This document shows positions 52,429 through 61,532 of a DNA stretch of 64,000 nt, piece after piece. Origin of the DNA: Exiguobacterium oxidotolerans JCM 12280 (GTDB taxonomy: Bacteria > Bacillota > Bacilli > Exiguobacteriales > Exiguobacteriaceae); contig NZ_JNIS01000001.1 in NCBI RefSeq assembly GCF_000702625.1, positions 1,498,501-1,562,500 of the forward strand, in the 5' to 3' direction. The position numbers and the translations under genes were made by a program. Within the stretch, counting starts at the first letter, position 1. Each line of letters starts with the position of its first letter. Below the pieces are notes generated by a model, which saw nothing but the letters and a program-made list of their open reading frames with translations, ran no database searches and was not told where the DNA came from.

Positions 52429-54410
52429 TCGATTTCCTCTCCTTTTGTTTCATCTTCTAGATAACGATCGATTGCTTGTCTTAATTCATCCGCGACCGTG
52501 ATGATCGATTCCGTCATCTGTGTCGCCGCATTCGTTAAGTGACCACCGCCACCTAACGTCTCCATGATCAACTGGACATTGACCTCACCGAGCGACCGGG
52601 CACTGATTGCCGTTCGACCATCTTGGAGCTCAGCGATGACGAAGGCAGCACGGATTCCTTGTAAGGATAACAGTTGATCCGCCGTTTGGGCGATCAAGAC
52701 TTGATCATGGATGACCCCTGGCTCCGCTGTCGCGATCGCCATACCGGCCTTATAGATTTCCGTCCGCTCGAGAATATGCGACTGTTCGACATACGTCTCG
52801 AGGTTTTGACTAAGGAACTCTTGGACGAGGACCGTATCTGCGCCTTGCGAACGCAAGTAGGAGGCCGCATCAAACGTCCGCGAGCCTGTCCGGATCGTAA
52901 AGCCTTTCGTGTCGACGATGATTCCTGCAAGTAACGCCGTCGCTTCAAGCATTGACAGCTTTTCGTTCGTCGGTTGGTATTCAATCAACTCTGTGACGAG
53001 TTCTGACGTCGATGAGGCATATGGTTCCAGATAGACGAGCACCGGCTCCTCGATGAAATCTTCTCCGCGACGGTGATGATCGATGACGACCATTCGTTCG
53101 AACTGATCCAGTAATGCCGGAACGACGACAAGCGACGGTTTATGCGTGTCGACGATAATCAATAACGCTTGATCGTCGACGAGTTGCTCAGCTTGGAACG
53201 AATTGATGAAGCGCGACTCCAGTTTCTCGTCTTCACTGATTTCCGACATCATCCGTCGAATCCCTTGACCGATTTCTGCATCCGGTAACACGATATGTGC
53301 TTCCTTATCGTTCATCTCGGCAAGCTTGAGAATACCAATCGATGCTCCAAGTGAATCCATATCAGGATTTCGATGACCCATGACGAGGATTCGACTCGAT
53401 TCCTGCATCAAGTCACGCAACGAATTAGCGATGACCCGTGCTCGGACACGCGTCCGTTTTTCCGTCGGGTTCGTTTTCCCACCATAAAAGCGGACTTTCC
53501 CGTCACGTTTGATGACGACCTGGTCACCCCCGCGTCCGAGTGCTAAGTCAAGACTCGACTGCGCCATCTGACCGAGAACAGGTATCGCGTCACTGCCACA
53601 GCCAATTCCGATCGACAGCGTTAATTGCACCCCACGTTGACTCGTCTCGTCTCGGACAATGTCTAAGATGGAAAACTTCGTCCGCTCAAGGATCCGTAGA
53701 TTCTCTTCTGTCGTCACGACGAAGTAACGGTCTGAGGCGGTACGTTTTATATAGGTGCCGTGATCCGCCGCCCAATGGTTCAATAACTGGGTGACCCGAC
53801 TATTTAATTCACTTCTTAATTGATCTTCAATCCCTTGCGTCATCTCATCATAGTTATCGAGATAAATGACGCCGATGACGGTTTGATTGTCGACGAGTTG
53901 TTGTTCAACTTGCGCCTCTTCTGTCATATCAAATAGATAGAACGTCCGATTTTCACGATTCGAGAAGACACGATAGACGGACTCACCAATCTCAAGTGTC
54001 GCTTGATCTTCATCCGTCGCCATCATTTCAACGAACAAGGGATCGAGATCGAGTAACAGATGCCCCATTGCCAAGTCGTCGAAGATTTCACGCATCGGAT
54101 CATTGAACCATGTGACGTGCGTTTCCTCATCATATAGTAAGATTCCAATCGGCATATTCGTCAAAGCATCTTGCCCTGTATCCTCGACTTGAATCGATAT
54201 TCTTTCGACATATGCTTCCCAGGACTTTCGTGCCCGCTGCTCTTCTAATAGATGAAGGACAAAAAGAACAGTCGTCACGAACGCACCAATTGCTGCGATG
54301 ATTGGATTACTAATTGCGACGACGAGAAGTAGACCGACGATTAATAGATACGGAACGAAGCGAACAACCCGCCGTTCCCGTTCTGATGATACTTGTTGAC
54401 CTGACTCCAT
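52425..54410 (-). CDS. gdpP: cyclic-di-AMP phosphodiesterase GdpP
   Basis: 661 residues. Two N-terminal membrane helices ([40 protein letters not shown]), a PAS domain (about 80-150), a degenerate GGDEF domain (about 170-300) and the DHH/DHHA1 phosphodiesterase with [45 protein letters not shown] and [13 protein letters not shown]. Hydrolyses c-di-AMP. Named yybT in Bacillus at the same place. Confidence 0.96.
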   Translation of the reverse strand: MESGQQVSSERERRVVRFVPYLLIVGLLLVVAISNPIIAAIGAFVTTVLFVLHLLEEQRARKSWEAYVERISIQVEDTGQDALTNMPIGILLYDEETHVTWFNDPMREIFDDLAMGHLLLDLDPLFVEMMATDEDQATLEIGESVYRVFSNRENRTFYLFDMTEEAQVEQQLVDNQTVIGVIYLDNYDEMTQGIEDQLRSELNSRVTQLLNHWAADHGTYIKRTASDRYFVVTTEENLRILERTKFSILDIVRDETSQRGVQLTLSIGIGCGSDAIPVLGQMAQSSLDLALGRGGDQVVIKRDGKVRFYGGKTNPTEKRTRVRARVIANSLRDLMQESSRILVMGHRNPDMDSLGASIGILKLAEMNDKEAHIVLPDAEIGQGIRRMMSEISEDEKLESRFINSFQAEQLVDDQALLIIVDTHKPSLVVVPALLDQFERMVVIDHHRRGEDFIEEPVLVYLEPYASSTSELVTELIEYQPTNEKLSMLEATALLAGIIVDTKGFTIRTGSRTFDAASYLRSQGADTVLVQEFLSQNLETYVEQSHILERTEIYKAGMAIATAEPGVIHDQVLIAQTADQLLSLQGIRAAFVIAELQDGRTAISARSLGEVNVQLIMETLGGGGHLTNAATQMTESIITVADELRQAIDRYLEDETKGEEIE

Positions 54411-54492
54411 CGCGTCCTCCTTAAATACTTCTAATTAAAAATTCGTTAACTTGTTTATTATAACCGAAAAATAGGACCGGTTGAAAGCGAAG

Positions 54493-54534
54493 CGAAAAAA
54501 AGCGCCCTTCCTTCGAAAAGGAAAAGCGCTTCAC
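54493..54534 (-). terminator. terminator of the rpsF-ssb-rpsR operon
   Basis: AAGCGC-TTCC / GGAA-GCGCTT with a run of T on the minus strand, right after rpsR. Confidence 0.85.
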
Positions 54535-54539
54535 CGTAA

Positions 54540-54770
54540 TCAGTCAGCTACGTATGGGATTAAAGCCATTTGACGTGAACGTTTGATTGCGATTGTAAGT
54601 GGACGTTGGTATTTCGCTGAAGTACCAGTCACACGACGTGGAAGAATCTTACCGCGTTCCGAAATGAAACGTTTGAGAAGTTCTACGTCTTTATAATCGA
54701 TATGAGTGATGTGGTTCGACGTGAAGTAACATACTTTACGACGACGTTTTCCACCTGGACGACGTGCCAT
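54540..54770 (-). CDS. rpsR: 30S ribosomal protein S18
   Basis: 76 residues: [40 protein letters not shown], the S18 signature, and a basic N-terminus. Last gene of rpsF-ssb-rpsR; AAAAAGGAGGTTAATCAC precedes the ATG. Confidence 0.98.
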   Translation of the reverse strand: MARRPGGKRRRKVCYFTSNHITHIDYKDVELLKRFISERGKILPRRVTGTSAKYQRPLTIAIKRSRQMALIPYVAD

Positions 54771-54817
54771 GTGATTAACCTCCTTTTTAGAGTAAATTTT
54801 TCAGTCCAACGTTCCCA

Positions 54818-55345
54818 TTAGAATGGGAGATCGTCGTCTGAAAGATCGATCGAACTTCCACCGCTGAACGGATCAGCGCCGAAGCCCGAGTTCGATGAAG
54901 ATGAAGCGGGTGCTGGCGAGGAAGAGTTGTTCTGCTGTTGCTGTGAACCCCATCCTGCAGCATTCCCGTTTCCACCTGTATTTGAATTCGAAGAATAGCT
55001 GTCACTATCTGAAGAACGGCTTGCATTGCGTGATTCTAGGAATCGAACACTATCCGCGACGACTTCAGCACGATATCGACGTTGACCCTCTTTATCGTCA
55101 TAACTGCTAATCTGTAGGCGACCCTCGACACCTGCGAGGCTACCTTTTTTCAAATACTGAGCAACGTTCTCTGCTTGCTTGCGCCATACGACGCAATCGA
55201 TGAAATCAGCTTCTCGCTTCCCATCTTGTCCCGTAAATGGACGGTCACATGCGAGTGTGAATCGCGTTACCGCAATCCCGCTCTGCGTATAACGCATTTC
55301 AGGGTCACGAGTTAACCGACCGACTAAAACGACGCGGTTAATCAT
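54818..55345 (-). CDS. ssb: single-stranded DNA-binding protein
   Basis: 175 residues. OB-fold [40 protein letters not shown]; then a Ser/Asn/Gly-rich linker of about 55 residues and the acidic tip DLSDDDLPF that recruits partner proteins. The ATG at 55345 has GGAG 10 nt upstream; the GTG three codons earlier overlaps that site. Confidence 0.97.
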   Translation of the reverse strand: MINRVVLVGRLTRDPEMRYTQSGIAVTRFTLACDRPFTGQDGKREADFIDCVVWRKQAENVAQYLKKGSLAGVEGRLQISSYDDKEGQRRYRAEVVADSVRFLESRNASRSSDSDSYSSNSNTGGNGNAAGWGSQQQQNNSSSPAPASSSSNSGFGADPFSGGSSIDLSDDDLPF

Positions 55346-55368
55346 CAGAATCACTCTCCTGTTTCAGC

Positions 55369-55656
55369 TTATTTCTCGTCTTTTGTGATCATTAAGCGAA
55401 CGATATCGTCACTGATCTTCATGAGACGGTCAAGTTCTTTAGTAGCTGCTGGTTCAGCAGTCACGTTAAGAAGAACATAGAATCCTTCACGCATATCATT
55501 GATTTCGTAAGCGAAACGACGTTTACCCATTTCAGTTGTTTTTTCAACTGTACCACCGTTGTCAGTGAGGACTTTGTTGAAACGCTCAACTAGAGCTTTT
55601 CGTGCTTCCTCATCAACTTCCGGACGGATGATGTAAAGTACTTCGTATTTACGCAT
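55369..55656 (-). CDS. rpsF: 30S ribosomal protein S6
   Basis: 95 residues: [41 protein letters not shown]6 family throughout. The ATG at 55656 follows GGAGGTGACAGAT. First gene of the operon with ssb and rpsR. Confidence 0.97.
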   Translation of the reverse strand: MRKYEVLYIIRPEVDEEARKALVERFNKVLTDNGGTVEKTTEMGKRRFAYEINDMREGFYVLLNVTAEPAATKELDRLMKISDDIVRLMITKDEK

Positions 55657-55673
55657 ATCTGTCACCTCCTCTT

Positions 55674-55720
55674 GGACTGGCGGCTCGATTCATCGAGCAA
55701 GGAGCAATAATTCATTACTC
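55674..55720 (-). promoter_or_regulatory. rpsF leader hairpin, possible S6:S18 binding motif
   Basis: Minus strand GCTCGAT-GA-ATCGAGC-CGCC: a 7-bp hairpin followed by CCGCC, shortly before the rpsF ribosome binding site. Leaders of rpsF operons in Bacillota often bind the S6:S18 complex through a hairpin with an exposed CCG. Match judged by eye only. Confidence 0.4.
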
Positions 55721-55779
55721 ACATTTGTTAATACTATCAAAGTATTTTGGTTTATGCAATAACGATTCGTTCGCTCCGC

Positions 55780-56880
55780 TTAAACGTTGAAGCGGAATGT
55801 GACAACATCGCCATCTTGGAAGACATATTCTTTACCTTCAGAACGGTAACGTCCTTGTTCTTTGACTGTCGCCATGTTTCCAGCTGCTGCTAAGTCATCG
55901 TATGCGACCACTTCAGCACGGATGAATCCACGTTCGAAGTCAGAGTGGATGACACCGGCACATTGTGGTGCTTTCATCCCTTTTTTGAATGTCCAGGCAC
56001 GAACTTCTTTTTCGCCCGCTGTGAAGTATGTCGCGAGACCGAGCGTGTTATAGGCTGCATGGATCAATTGATCGAGACCTGACTCTTCGATTCCGAGGTC
56101 AACGAGGAACTCTTGACGTTCTTCCGGTTCGAGTTCAGCGATTTCTTCTTCGATCCGGGCACAGATGATGATGACTTCCGCGCCTTCTTTTGCTGCGAAC
56201 TCACGCACGAGACGGACGTTTTCGTTGCTGTCTGCATCCGCGACTTCGTCTTCACCGACGTTTGCGACATAAAGCATCGGTTTCATCGTCAACAATTGGA
56301 AGTGTTTCACGATTGCCGCTTGATCTTCGTTTAGTTCTGCAAGACGTGCTGGTTTTTCGTCTTCGAGCAATGCGAGGACGATTTCAAGTGCTTCGAGTTC
56401 GCCTGCTGCGTTTTTATCACGTGACTTGACTTGTTTTTGGACACGTTGGATCCGTTTTTCAACCAATTCGAGATCGGCCAAAATCAACTCGAGGTTGATC
56501 GTTTCGATATCATCGATCGGTGAGACTTTACCTGAGACGTGTGTGATGTTTTCGTCGACGAAACAACGGACGACCTGACAGATCGCATCGACTTCACGGA
56601 TATTGGCTAAGAATTTATTTCCGAGTCCTTCACCTTTAGACGCGCCTTTGACGATTCCCGCGATATCCGTGAATTCGAATGCTGTCGGGATGGTCTTCTT
56701 CGGGTTGACGAGTTCTGTCAATTTACGAAGACGTGCATCGGGTACTTCGACGACACCTACGTTCGGGTCGATTGTTGCGAACGGATAGTTCGCCGCCTCG
56801 ACACCTGCTTGTGTAATCGCGTTAAAAAGTGTTGATTTTCCTACGTTTGGTAAGCCAACGATTCCTGCTGTTAATCCCAC
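55780..56880 (-). CDS. ychF: OBG-family GTPase/ATPase YchF
   Basis: 366 residues. P-loop [20 protein letters not shown], switch region [40 protein letters not shown], coiled-coil insertion (about 130-200) and C-terminal TGS domain ([20 protein letters not shown]). Binds ATP better than GTP in known members; linked to ribosome and stress. GTG start with AAAGGAGG upstream. Confidence 0.96.
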   Translation of the reverse strand: MGLTAGIVGLPNVGKSTLFNAITQAGVEAANYPFATIDPNVGVVEVPDARLRKLTELVNPKKTIPTAFEFTDIAGIVKGASKGEGLGNKFLANIREVDAICQVVRCFVDENITHVSGKVSPIDDIETINLELILADLELVEKRIQRVQKQVKSRDKNAAGELEALEIVLALLEDEKPARLAELNEDQAAIVKHFQLLTMKPMLYVANVGEDEVADADSNENVRLVREFAAKEGAEVIIICARIEEEIAELEPEERQEFLVDLGIEESGLDQLIHAAYNTLGLATYFTAGEKEVRAWTFKKGMKAPQCAGVIHSDFERGFIRAEVVAYDDLAAAGNMATVKEQGRYRSEGKEYVFQDGDVVTFRFNV

Positions 56881-57113
56881 TTGGAATTCCTCCTTTTCGG
56901 TATTTCCTAGGAAATCCGTGCTAGCGGCCGCAGTGGGTAGATTGATTACACCACGTCAGCACATCTTTCACAATTATAGATAGTTCAATTTTTTTAAGCA
57001 AGGAGATGGGAATTCTTTTTTAAAGAGTTTGCTAATTCACCTAGCCGCTTAATCAAAACTTAGACTTCTCTTCAATCTTTTTTCCACCATTAGCGTCCTG
57101 CTTTATAACTAAA
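56881..57113. other. gap between ychF and the DUF951 gene
   Basis: No gene seen. Minus-strand promoter of ychF should lie at 56900-57000 (AT-rich). The rest is unremarkable. Confidence 0.4.
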
Positions 57114-57150
57114 AAGACCGAGGCACCTATTAAGCGCTTCGGTCGTGTTT
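57114..57150 (-). terminator. terminator of the mscS-DUF951 operon
   Basis: GACCGAAGCGC / GGTGCCTCGGTC (imperfect) with five T on the minus strand. Confidence 0.78.
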
Positions 57151-57158
57151 GATCAAAT

Positions 57159-57347
57159 TCATTCTGGTAAGACTTTTTTTAACCGCTTATCAAAATCGCG
57201 CCGAGGCATTAAGATGCTTGCCCCACACCCTTGACATTTGATACGGATGTCCATGCCGACACGAATGATTTGCCACCGGTTCGTTCCGCATGGATGTTGT
57301 TTCTTCATTTCGACATAATCATGGAGATTGTACGTTTTTGGCATCAT
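57159..57347 (-). CDS. DUF951 family protein
   Basis: 62 residues from ATG at 57347 (GGTGAG 7 nt upstream): TYNLHDYVEMKKQHPCGTNR, WQIIRVGMDIRIKCQGCGAS. A short RNA- or zinc-binding-like fold with one C and a C-x-x-C pair, always found between mscS (yyaF side) and ychF in Bacillales. Its start overlaps the end of the mscS gene. Function unknown. Confidence 0.88.
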   Translation of the reverse strand: MMPKTYNLHDYVEMKKQHPCGTNRWQIIRVGMDIRIKCQGCGASILMPRRDFDKRLKKVLPE

Positions 57348-58251
57348 TGATTTGCTCACCATTCCCTTGATCTGTAGTGTTCATCATGACCATGTGCGGG
57401 TACGGAATCTGGATTCCTTCCGCTTCGAGACCTTGTTTGAATTCTTTACGCATCAAACGGCCCGCTTGAAAATGTTGCATCGGTGGTACTTCTGCCATCA
57501 TACGGTACGCAACGCCAGAAGAATCAAGCATTTGGACACCGAGTATTTGAATCGGTTCAACGAACATATCGGCGTACTTCTTCGTCGTCGCTTCCGAGAT
57601 GTCGTTCAGAATCGTCTCGACCCGATCAAGATCCTCTTCATACGGAACTTGGACATCGACTAAGGCAAAACTGTTATCGACCGAGAAGTTCGTCACTTGC
57701 AGAATCTGACCATTCGGGACGATATGAATCTCGCCCGTCAGACCTTTCAGCTTCGTCGTCCGAATACCAAGCTCGATGACAATCCCTTCAATCACGCCAA
57801 CGCGGACATAATCACCGACTTTGAACTGTCGTTCGAAGATGATGAAGGCACCTGTGATGATATCTTGAACCAGGTTTTTCGCACCAAACGAAATGGCAAG
57901 ACCGGCAATCCCTGCACTGGCGACGAGTCCTGTGATATTGATGCCGAATTGACTGAGTACGGTCAGCAACATGACAATTCCGAGGACGTAGCGAATCGCA
58001 TTTTGCAACAATTTGAGTAACGTCTCGTTTTGTCGTTGCGCTAAATAATCATGCTCGTTGATTTTTCGAATCGTAAACAAACGGGCGACTGCTCCCGTCA
58101 GGACCCGTGTCAGGATATAAAATCCGACAATGATGATTAACGCAATCGTCACCTTCAGTCCAAACCGAATCCACATTTCTGTATCCGTCACTTGTGCAAT
58201 CAACTTATCGACCTGGGCGACTGATTCTTTCACATCTTGATTGGTAGCCAT
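57319..58251 (-). CDS. MscS-family mechanosensitive channel
   Basis: 310 residues. Three membrane helices, the pore helix with the Gly/Ala pattern GLVASAGIAGLAISFGAKNL, then VQDIITGAFIIFERQFKVGD and the beta domain with GIRTTKLKGLTGEIHIVPNG. Small-conductance channel releasing solutes on hypo-osmotic shock. The ATG at 58251 has AAAGG 9 nt upstream. Corresponds to the yyaB-yyaF interval gene of Bacillus; cotranscribed with the DUF951 gene. Confidence 0.92.
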   Translation of the reverse strand: MATNQDVKESVAQVDKLIAQVTDTEMWIRFGLKVTIALIIIVGFYILTRVLTGAVARLFTIRKINEHDYLAQRQNETLLKLLQNAIRYVLGIVMLLTVLSQFGINITGLVASAGIAGLAISFGAKNLVQDIITGAFIIFERQFKVGDYVRVGVIEGIVIELGIRTTKLKGLTGEIHIVPNGQILQVTNFSVDNSFALVDVQVPYEEDLDRVETILNDISEATTKKYADMFVEPIQILGVQMLDSSGVAYRMMAEVPPMQHFQAGRLMRKEFKQGLEAEGIQIPYPHMVMMNTTDQGNGEQINDAKNVQSP

Positions 58252-58436
58252 TCTTTTCATCCTTTCCTTTCTCTCTATTACGACAGTATACGTGATTTTT
58301 AATGAGTTTCAACTAAAGAACCGATTTCGACGTTAGTTTTCCCGAAAAACCGGGAAAGGAAAATCATTACAGAACACCTTCACTCTCGCCAATACACCAT
58401 GACGTAGACACCTAGAGAAGAAAGGATGATCTAGAG

Positions 58437-59054
58437 ATGAACTTCCGCTTTCATTCACATGAGCCAAAGCCCTACTCTTTCTTTTTAGAGCATACAGAGC
58501 CGTTTGCGAAAGAACGATTAGCTGAACAATTACACGAGCAAGTCGCTGCGACGAAAGAAACACGTCCGGTCGTTCTCGTTTGTATCGGTTCCGATCGTTC
58601 GACGGGGGATTCCCTCGGTCCACTCGTCGGTACATTCCTCGAAAAATCCCGTCCCGCGCATATGCATGTGTATGGCACATTAGCCAAACCGGTTCATGCC
58701 TTAAATTTAGCTGAGACACTTCACTCGATTCAAACGACCCATTACAAACCACTCGTCATCGCCATCGACGCTTGTCTCGGACGCTTATCGAGCGTCGGTC
58801 ATGTCTTTTTCTCGGAAGGTCCTCTCGCACCCGGAGCCGGTGTCCAAAAAGAATTGCCTGCTGTTGGTGACTTCAACATCAAAGCCGTCGTCAACGTCAG
58901 TGGATTTATGGAAATGATGATTTTGCAAAATACCCGACTCCACCTCGTCTATGAATTAGCTGAACTTGTTGCCGACAGCTTCGCCTTACTCGATGCGAAA
59001 CTGGCAGCGGAAACAAAACGAACAACGATTTCCTTTACGCCCCGTTCGATTTAA
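58437..59054 (+). CDS. yyaC: YyaC-like spore protease-fold protein (DUF1256)
   Basis: 205 residues. VVLVCIGSDRSTGDSLGPLV, HVYGTLAKPVHALNLAETLH, VIAIDACLGRLSSVGHVFFS and GVQKELPAVGDFNIKAVVN are typical of YyaC, related to the germination protease Gpr. In Bacillus it is sporulation-linked. Plus strand between mscS and parB, the same place and orientation as B. subtilis yyaC. AAAGGATGATCTAGAG precedes the ATG. In a genus regarded as non-sporulating its role is open. Confidence 0.9.
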   Translation: MNFRFHSHEPKPYSFFLEHTEPFAKERLAEQLHEQVAATKETRPVVLVCIGSDRSTGDSLGPLVGTFLEKSRPAHMHVYGTLAKPVHALNLAETLHSIQTTHYKPLVIAIDACLGRLSSVGHVFFSEGPLAPGAGVQKELPAVGDFNIKAVVNVSGFMEMMILQNTRLHLVYELAELVADSFALLDAKLAAETKRTTISFTPRSI

Positions 59055-59075
59055 ACAGCACACACTACAATTAAA

Positions 59076-59120
59076 ATAAGGACAAGCGAATCCTTACGAC
59101 TCGCTTGTCCTTATTTTTTT
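59076..59120. terminator. bidirectional terminator between yyaC and parB
   Basis: AAGGACAAGCGA (59078-59089) / TCGCTTGTCCTT (59101-59112), T run on the plus strand. Confidence 0.9.
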
Positions 59121-59121
59121 G

Positions 59122-59886
59122 TCATTCTTCTTCCGGTAACAAAATATCAAGTATCCGATTTAAATCTTCTTCGTCCATAAAATCGATTTCTAGTTTCCCT
59201 GCCTGCTTCGTCGTCTTGATTCGAACACTGGCCCCGATCCGCTCCCGTAACGCGTCTTCAATAAAATGAAGTTCAGTCGTCTGTTCAGAAACATGCCGCT
59301 TTTGCTTACGTTCGCGGAGCTCTTGCTCAAGACGACGGACATTCCAATTCTCCGTGATGACGCGTTCCGCCATCCGCTCGATTTTTTGCGGATTTTTTAA
59401 AGCGAGCAAGGCACGTGCATGCCCCATCGATAACCGTTCTTCCATGACTGCTTGTTGGACGAGTGGCGGTAATTGCAACAAGCGTAGACTGTTCGTGATG
59501 TGCGAACGACTTTTTCCGACACGGCTCGCAAGTTCTGCTTGCGTCACCTCAAACTCTTCCAACATCTCGGCATACGCCATCGCTTCTTCAATCGCACTTA
59601 AATCAGCACGCTGAATGTTTTCAATCAACGCAAGCTCCATCATCCGTGTATCATTGGCCTCGATGATTAAGACAGGTACATTGGTGAATCCGACTTGTTT
59701 CGCTGCTTGATACCGGCGTTCCCCGGCGACGATTTCGTAAAATCCATCACGTGGTCGAACGACGATCGGTTGAATCATCCCGTGCTGTCGTAAAGAATGT
59801 GCTAACTCTTGTAATGCTTTTTCATTAAATTGTTTGCGTGGCTGACCTGGATTCGGTCGAATCGCCCGCAGGGGTATCTCATTCAC
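59122..59886 (-). CDS. parB: chromosome partition protein ParB, lacking the ParA-binding N-terminus
   Basis: 254 residues. CTP-binding domain with RPNPGQPRKQF, IVAGERRYQAAKQVG, LALIENIQRADLSAIEEAMA; HTH with ASRVGKSRSHITNSLRLLQL; C-terminal dimer domain. It starts directly at NEIPLRAIRPNPGQ: the about 20-residue MAKGLGKG-type peptide by which Spo0J contacts Soj is absent. The GTG at 59886 has AGGAG 8 nt upstream, so the short start looks genuine. No parA gene between noc and this gene. Confidence 0.93.
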   Translation of the reverse strand: MNEIPLRAIRPNPGQPRKQFNEKALQELAHSLRQHGMIQPIVVRPRDGFYEIVAGERRYQAAKQVGFTNVPVLIIEANDTRMMELALIENIQRADLSAIEEAMAYAEMLEEFEVTQAELASRVGKSRSHITNSLRLLQLPPLVQQAVMEERLSMGHARALLALKNPQKIERMAERVITENWNVRRLEQELRERKQKRHVSEQTTELHFIEDALRERIGASVRIKTTKQAGKLEIDFMDEEDLNRILDILLPEEE

Positions 59887-59926
59887 ATGAATCTCTCCTA
59901 AACGTAGCGGAAGGCACGACCGCAGT

Positions 59927-60763
59927 TTACGGACGTGCCTTCACGATGCGGATTCGCACCTCGACATATTCTTCACAATCTACTTCTTCTTTTTCGACGG
60001 TCAATCCTGTCCGCTCAATCATGTCGACTGAATCGCGTAGTGTGTTCAACGCGATCCATGTATCCCGTGCAAAACTTTTATGTCGTTTCTTCGGCTTTTT
60101 CGGTGTCAGTAGACGCTCGACACGCTGTTCCGTTTCTTTGACATTCCATTCGCGTTCCATGATTTCCGCTAAGACTGAGATTTGAAGATCTGCATCCTTT
60201 AAAGGCAACAAGGCGCGCGCGTGACGTTCCGTGATCGTCCGTTGCTTCAATGCCTCGCGAATTTCAGCTGGCAAACGCAACAGACGTAACTTGTTCGCAA
60301 TCGTCGACTGACTGCGTCCTAGTTTACGTGCTAAGACTTCTTGCGTAATGTGTTGCATCGCAAGCAATCGTTCATATGCTTCTGCTTCTTCGATTGGAGT
60401 CAGTTCTTCCCGTTGTAGATTCTCAATCAATGCGAGTGCAGCTGTCGTTTCATCGGTCATTTCCTTGATGATTGCGGGAATCGTTTCCCACCCAAGTGAT
60501 TCAACCGCTCGAAAACGACGCTCACCCGCGATGATTTCATAACCTAGCCCCTGTTTTCGTACTACGATTGGCTGTAGTAACCCATGTTCTTCAATCGTCA
60601 TTGCCAATTCTTCAATCCGCTCCCCATCAAAAATCGTTCGGGGTTGGAATTGATTGGCAACAAGCTCTGTTAGCTTTAGCTCCTGAAGCGTGTCTCGGGG
60701 ATCAAGCTCAAGCGGGACAGGCTGTCCCCCTTTACCAAGCAGTTTAGCAATTGCATTTTTCAC
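59927..60763 (-). CDS. noc: nucleoid occlusion protein
   Basis: 278 residues from the GTG at 60763: MKNAIAKLLGKGG is the amphipathic membrane-targeting helix expected for Noc; then QFQPRTIFDGERIEELAMTI, EIIAGERRFRAVESLGWETI, ARKLGRSQSTIANKLRLLRL (HTH with the Q-R DNA reader residues of Noc rather than ParB) and a C-terminal domain. Prevents division over the nucleoid. RBS AAAGGTGAGG. Next to a parS-like site. Confidence 0.92.
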   Translation of the reverse strand: MKNAIAKLLGKGGQPVPLELDPRDTLQELKLTELVANQFQPRTIFDGERIEELAMTIEEHGLLQPIVVRKQGLGYEIIAGERRFRAVESLGWETIPAIIKEMTDETTAALALIENLQREELTPIEEAEAYERLLAMQHITQEVLARKLGRSQSTIANKLRLLRLPAEIREALKQRTITERHARALLPLKDADLQISVLAEIMEREWNVKETEQRVERLLTPKKPKKRHKSFARDTWIALNTLRDSVDMIERTGLTVEKEEVDCEEYVEVRIRIVKARP

Positions 60764-60791
60764 GTTCGCGCACCTCACCTTTATCAGTCAT

Positions 60792-60807
60792 CGTTTCACG
60801 TGAAACG
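60792..60807. promoter_or_regulatory. parS site between rsmG and noc
   Basis: CGTTTCACGTGAAACG is a perfect 16-bp palindrome equal to the parS consensus at the inner 14 positions. Confidence 0.88.
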
Positions 60808-60811
60808 GTGT

Positions 60812-61528
60812 TTAACTCAGTGGATCTTTAGCCGGTGTTCCCGCCTTCCGCGGATATTTCCCGGGTGTTAATCGTTTTTTATCTACAATCACGATATTAC
60901 GCTCACTTTCCTCACCTGGCAATTGGAACTGGAAACTTTCCCGTAAATTACCACCAAGTACTTTGAGTGCCGTTGCGCCTTCTTCTAACTCTTGCCCTAA
61001 CTTCGCTGCCTTCAAGGCAACGAATTGTCCGCCGACTTTCGCGAGTGGCAAACAGTATTCTGCAAGGACTGACATCCGGGCGACAGCGCGTGCCGTCACG
61101 ACATCAAAGTGTTCCCGGAACTGTTTGTTTTTACCGAACTCTTCGGCCCGACCATGATGGAACGCGACACCTTCAAGTTCAAGTTCTGTCGCGAGCATGT
61201 TCAAGAAGCCGATTCGTTTATTCAGTGAATCGATGATCGTGACTTTTAAGTGCGGGAACATGATTTTAATCGGGAGGCTCGGGAAACCGGCACCGGCTCC
61301 GACATCACAAACGGTTTCGACGTCTGTGAAATCAAAGTAGAAAGCCGCTGTGATCGAATCATAAAAATGCTTCAAGTAAACATCTTCTTTATCCGTGATT
61401 GCCGTCAGGTTCATTTTTTCATTCCATTCGACGAGTAGCTCATAGTAGCGTTTGAACTGGTGTAATTGTTGTTCTGAGACGTTGAGACCTTGCTCGGCTA
61501 AAGCCGTTACGAATTGCTGTTCGTTCAT
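60812..61528 (-). CDS. rsmG: 16S rRNA (guanine-527 N7) methyltransferase
   Basis: 238 residues. SAM-binding [40 protein letters not shown], and [20 protein letters not shown]. Starts 4 bp after mnmG stop; RBS GGAGTGATAAC lies in the end of mnmG. Loss gives low-level streptomycin resistance in other bacteria. Confidence 0.97.
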   Translation of the reverse strand: MNEQQFVTALAEQGLNVSEQQLHQFKRYYELLVEWNEKMNLTAITDKEDVYLKHFYDSITAAFYFDFTDVETVCDVGAGAGFPSLPIKIMFPHLKVTIIDSLNKRIGFLNMLATELELEGVAFHHGRAEEFGKNKQFREHFDVVTARAVARMSVLAEYCLPLAKVGGQFVALKAAKLGQELEEGATALKVLGGNLRESFQFQLPGEESERNIVIVDKKRLTPGKYPRKAGTPAKDPLS

Positions 61529-61532
61529 GTTA

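Noticed and set aside
56922-56933. GCTAGCGGCCGC, overlapping NheI and NotI recognition sites
   Set aside because: Looks like a cloning scar, but it sits in ordinary intergenic sequence with normal genes on both sides and no vector sequence; coincidence is enough.
60856-60869. ATTTCCCGGGTGTT as a Noc binding site
   Set aside because: Only 11 of 14 positions fit ATTTCCCGGGAAAT and the right half is poor; it lies within rsmG.
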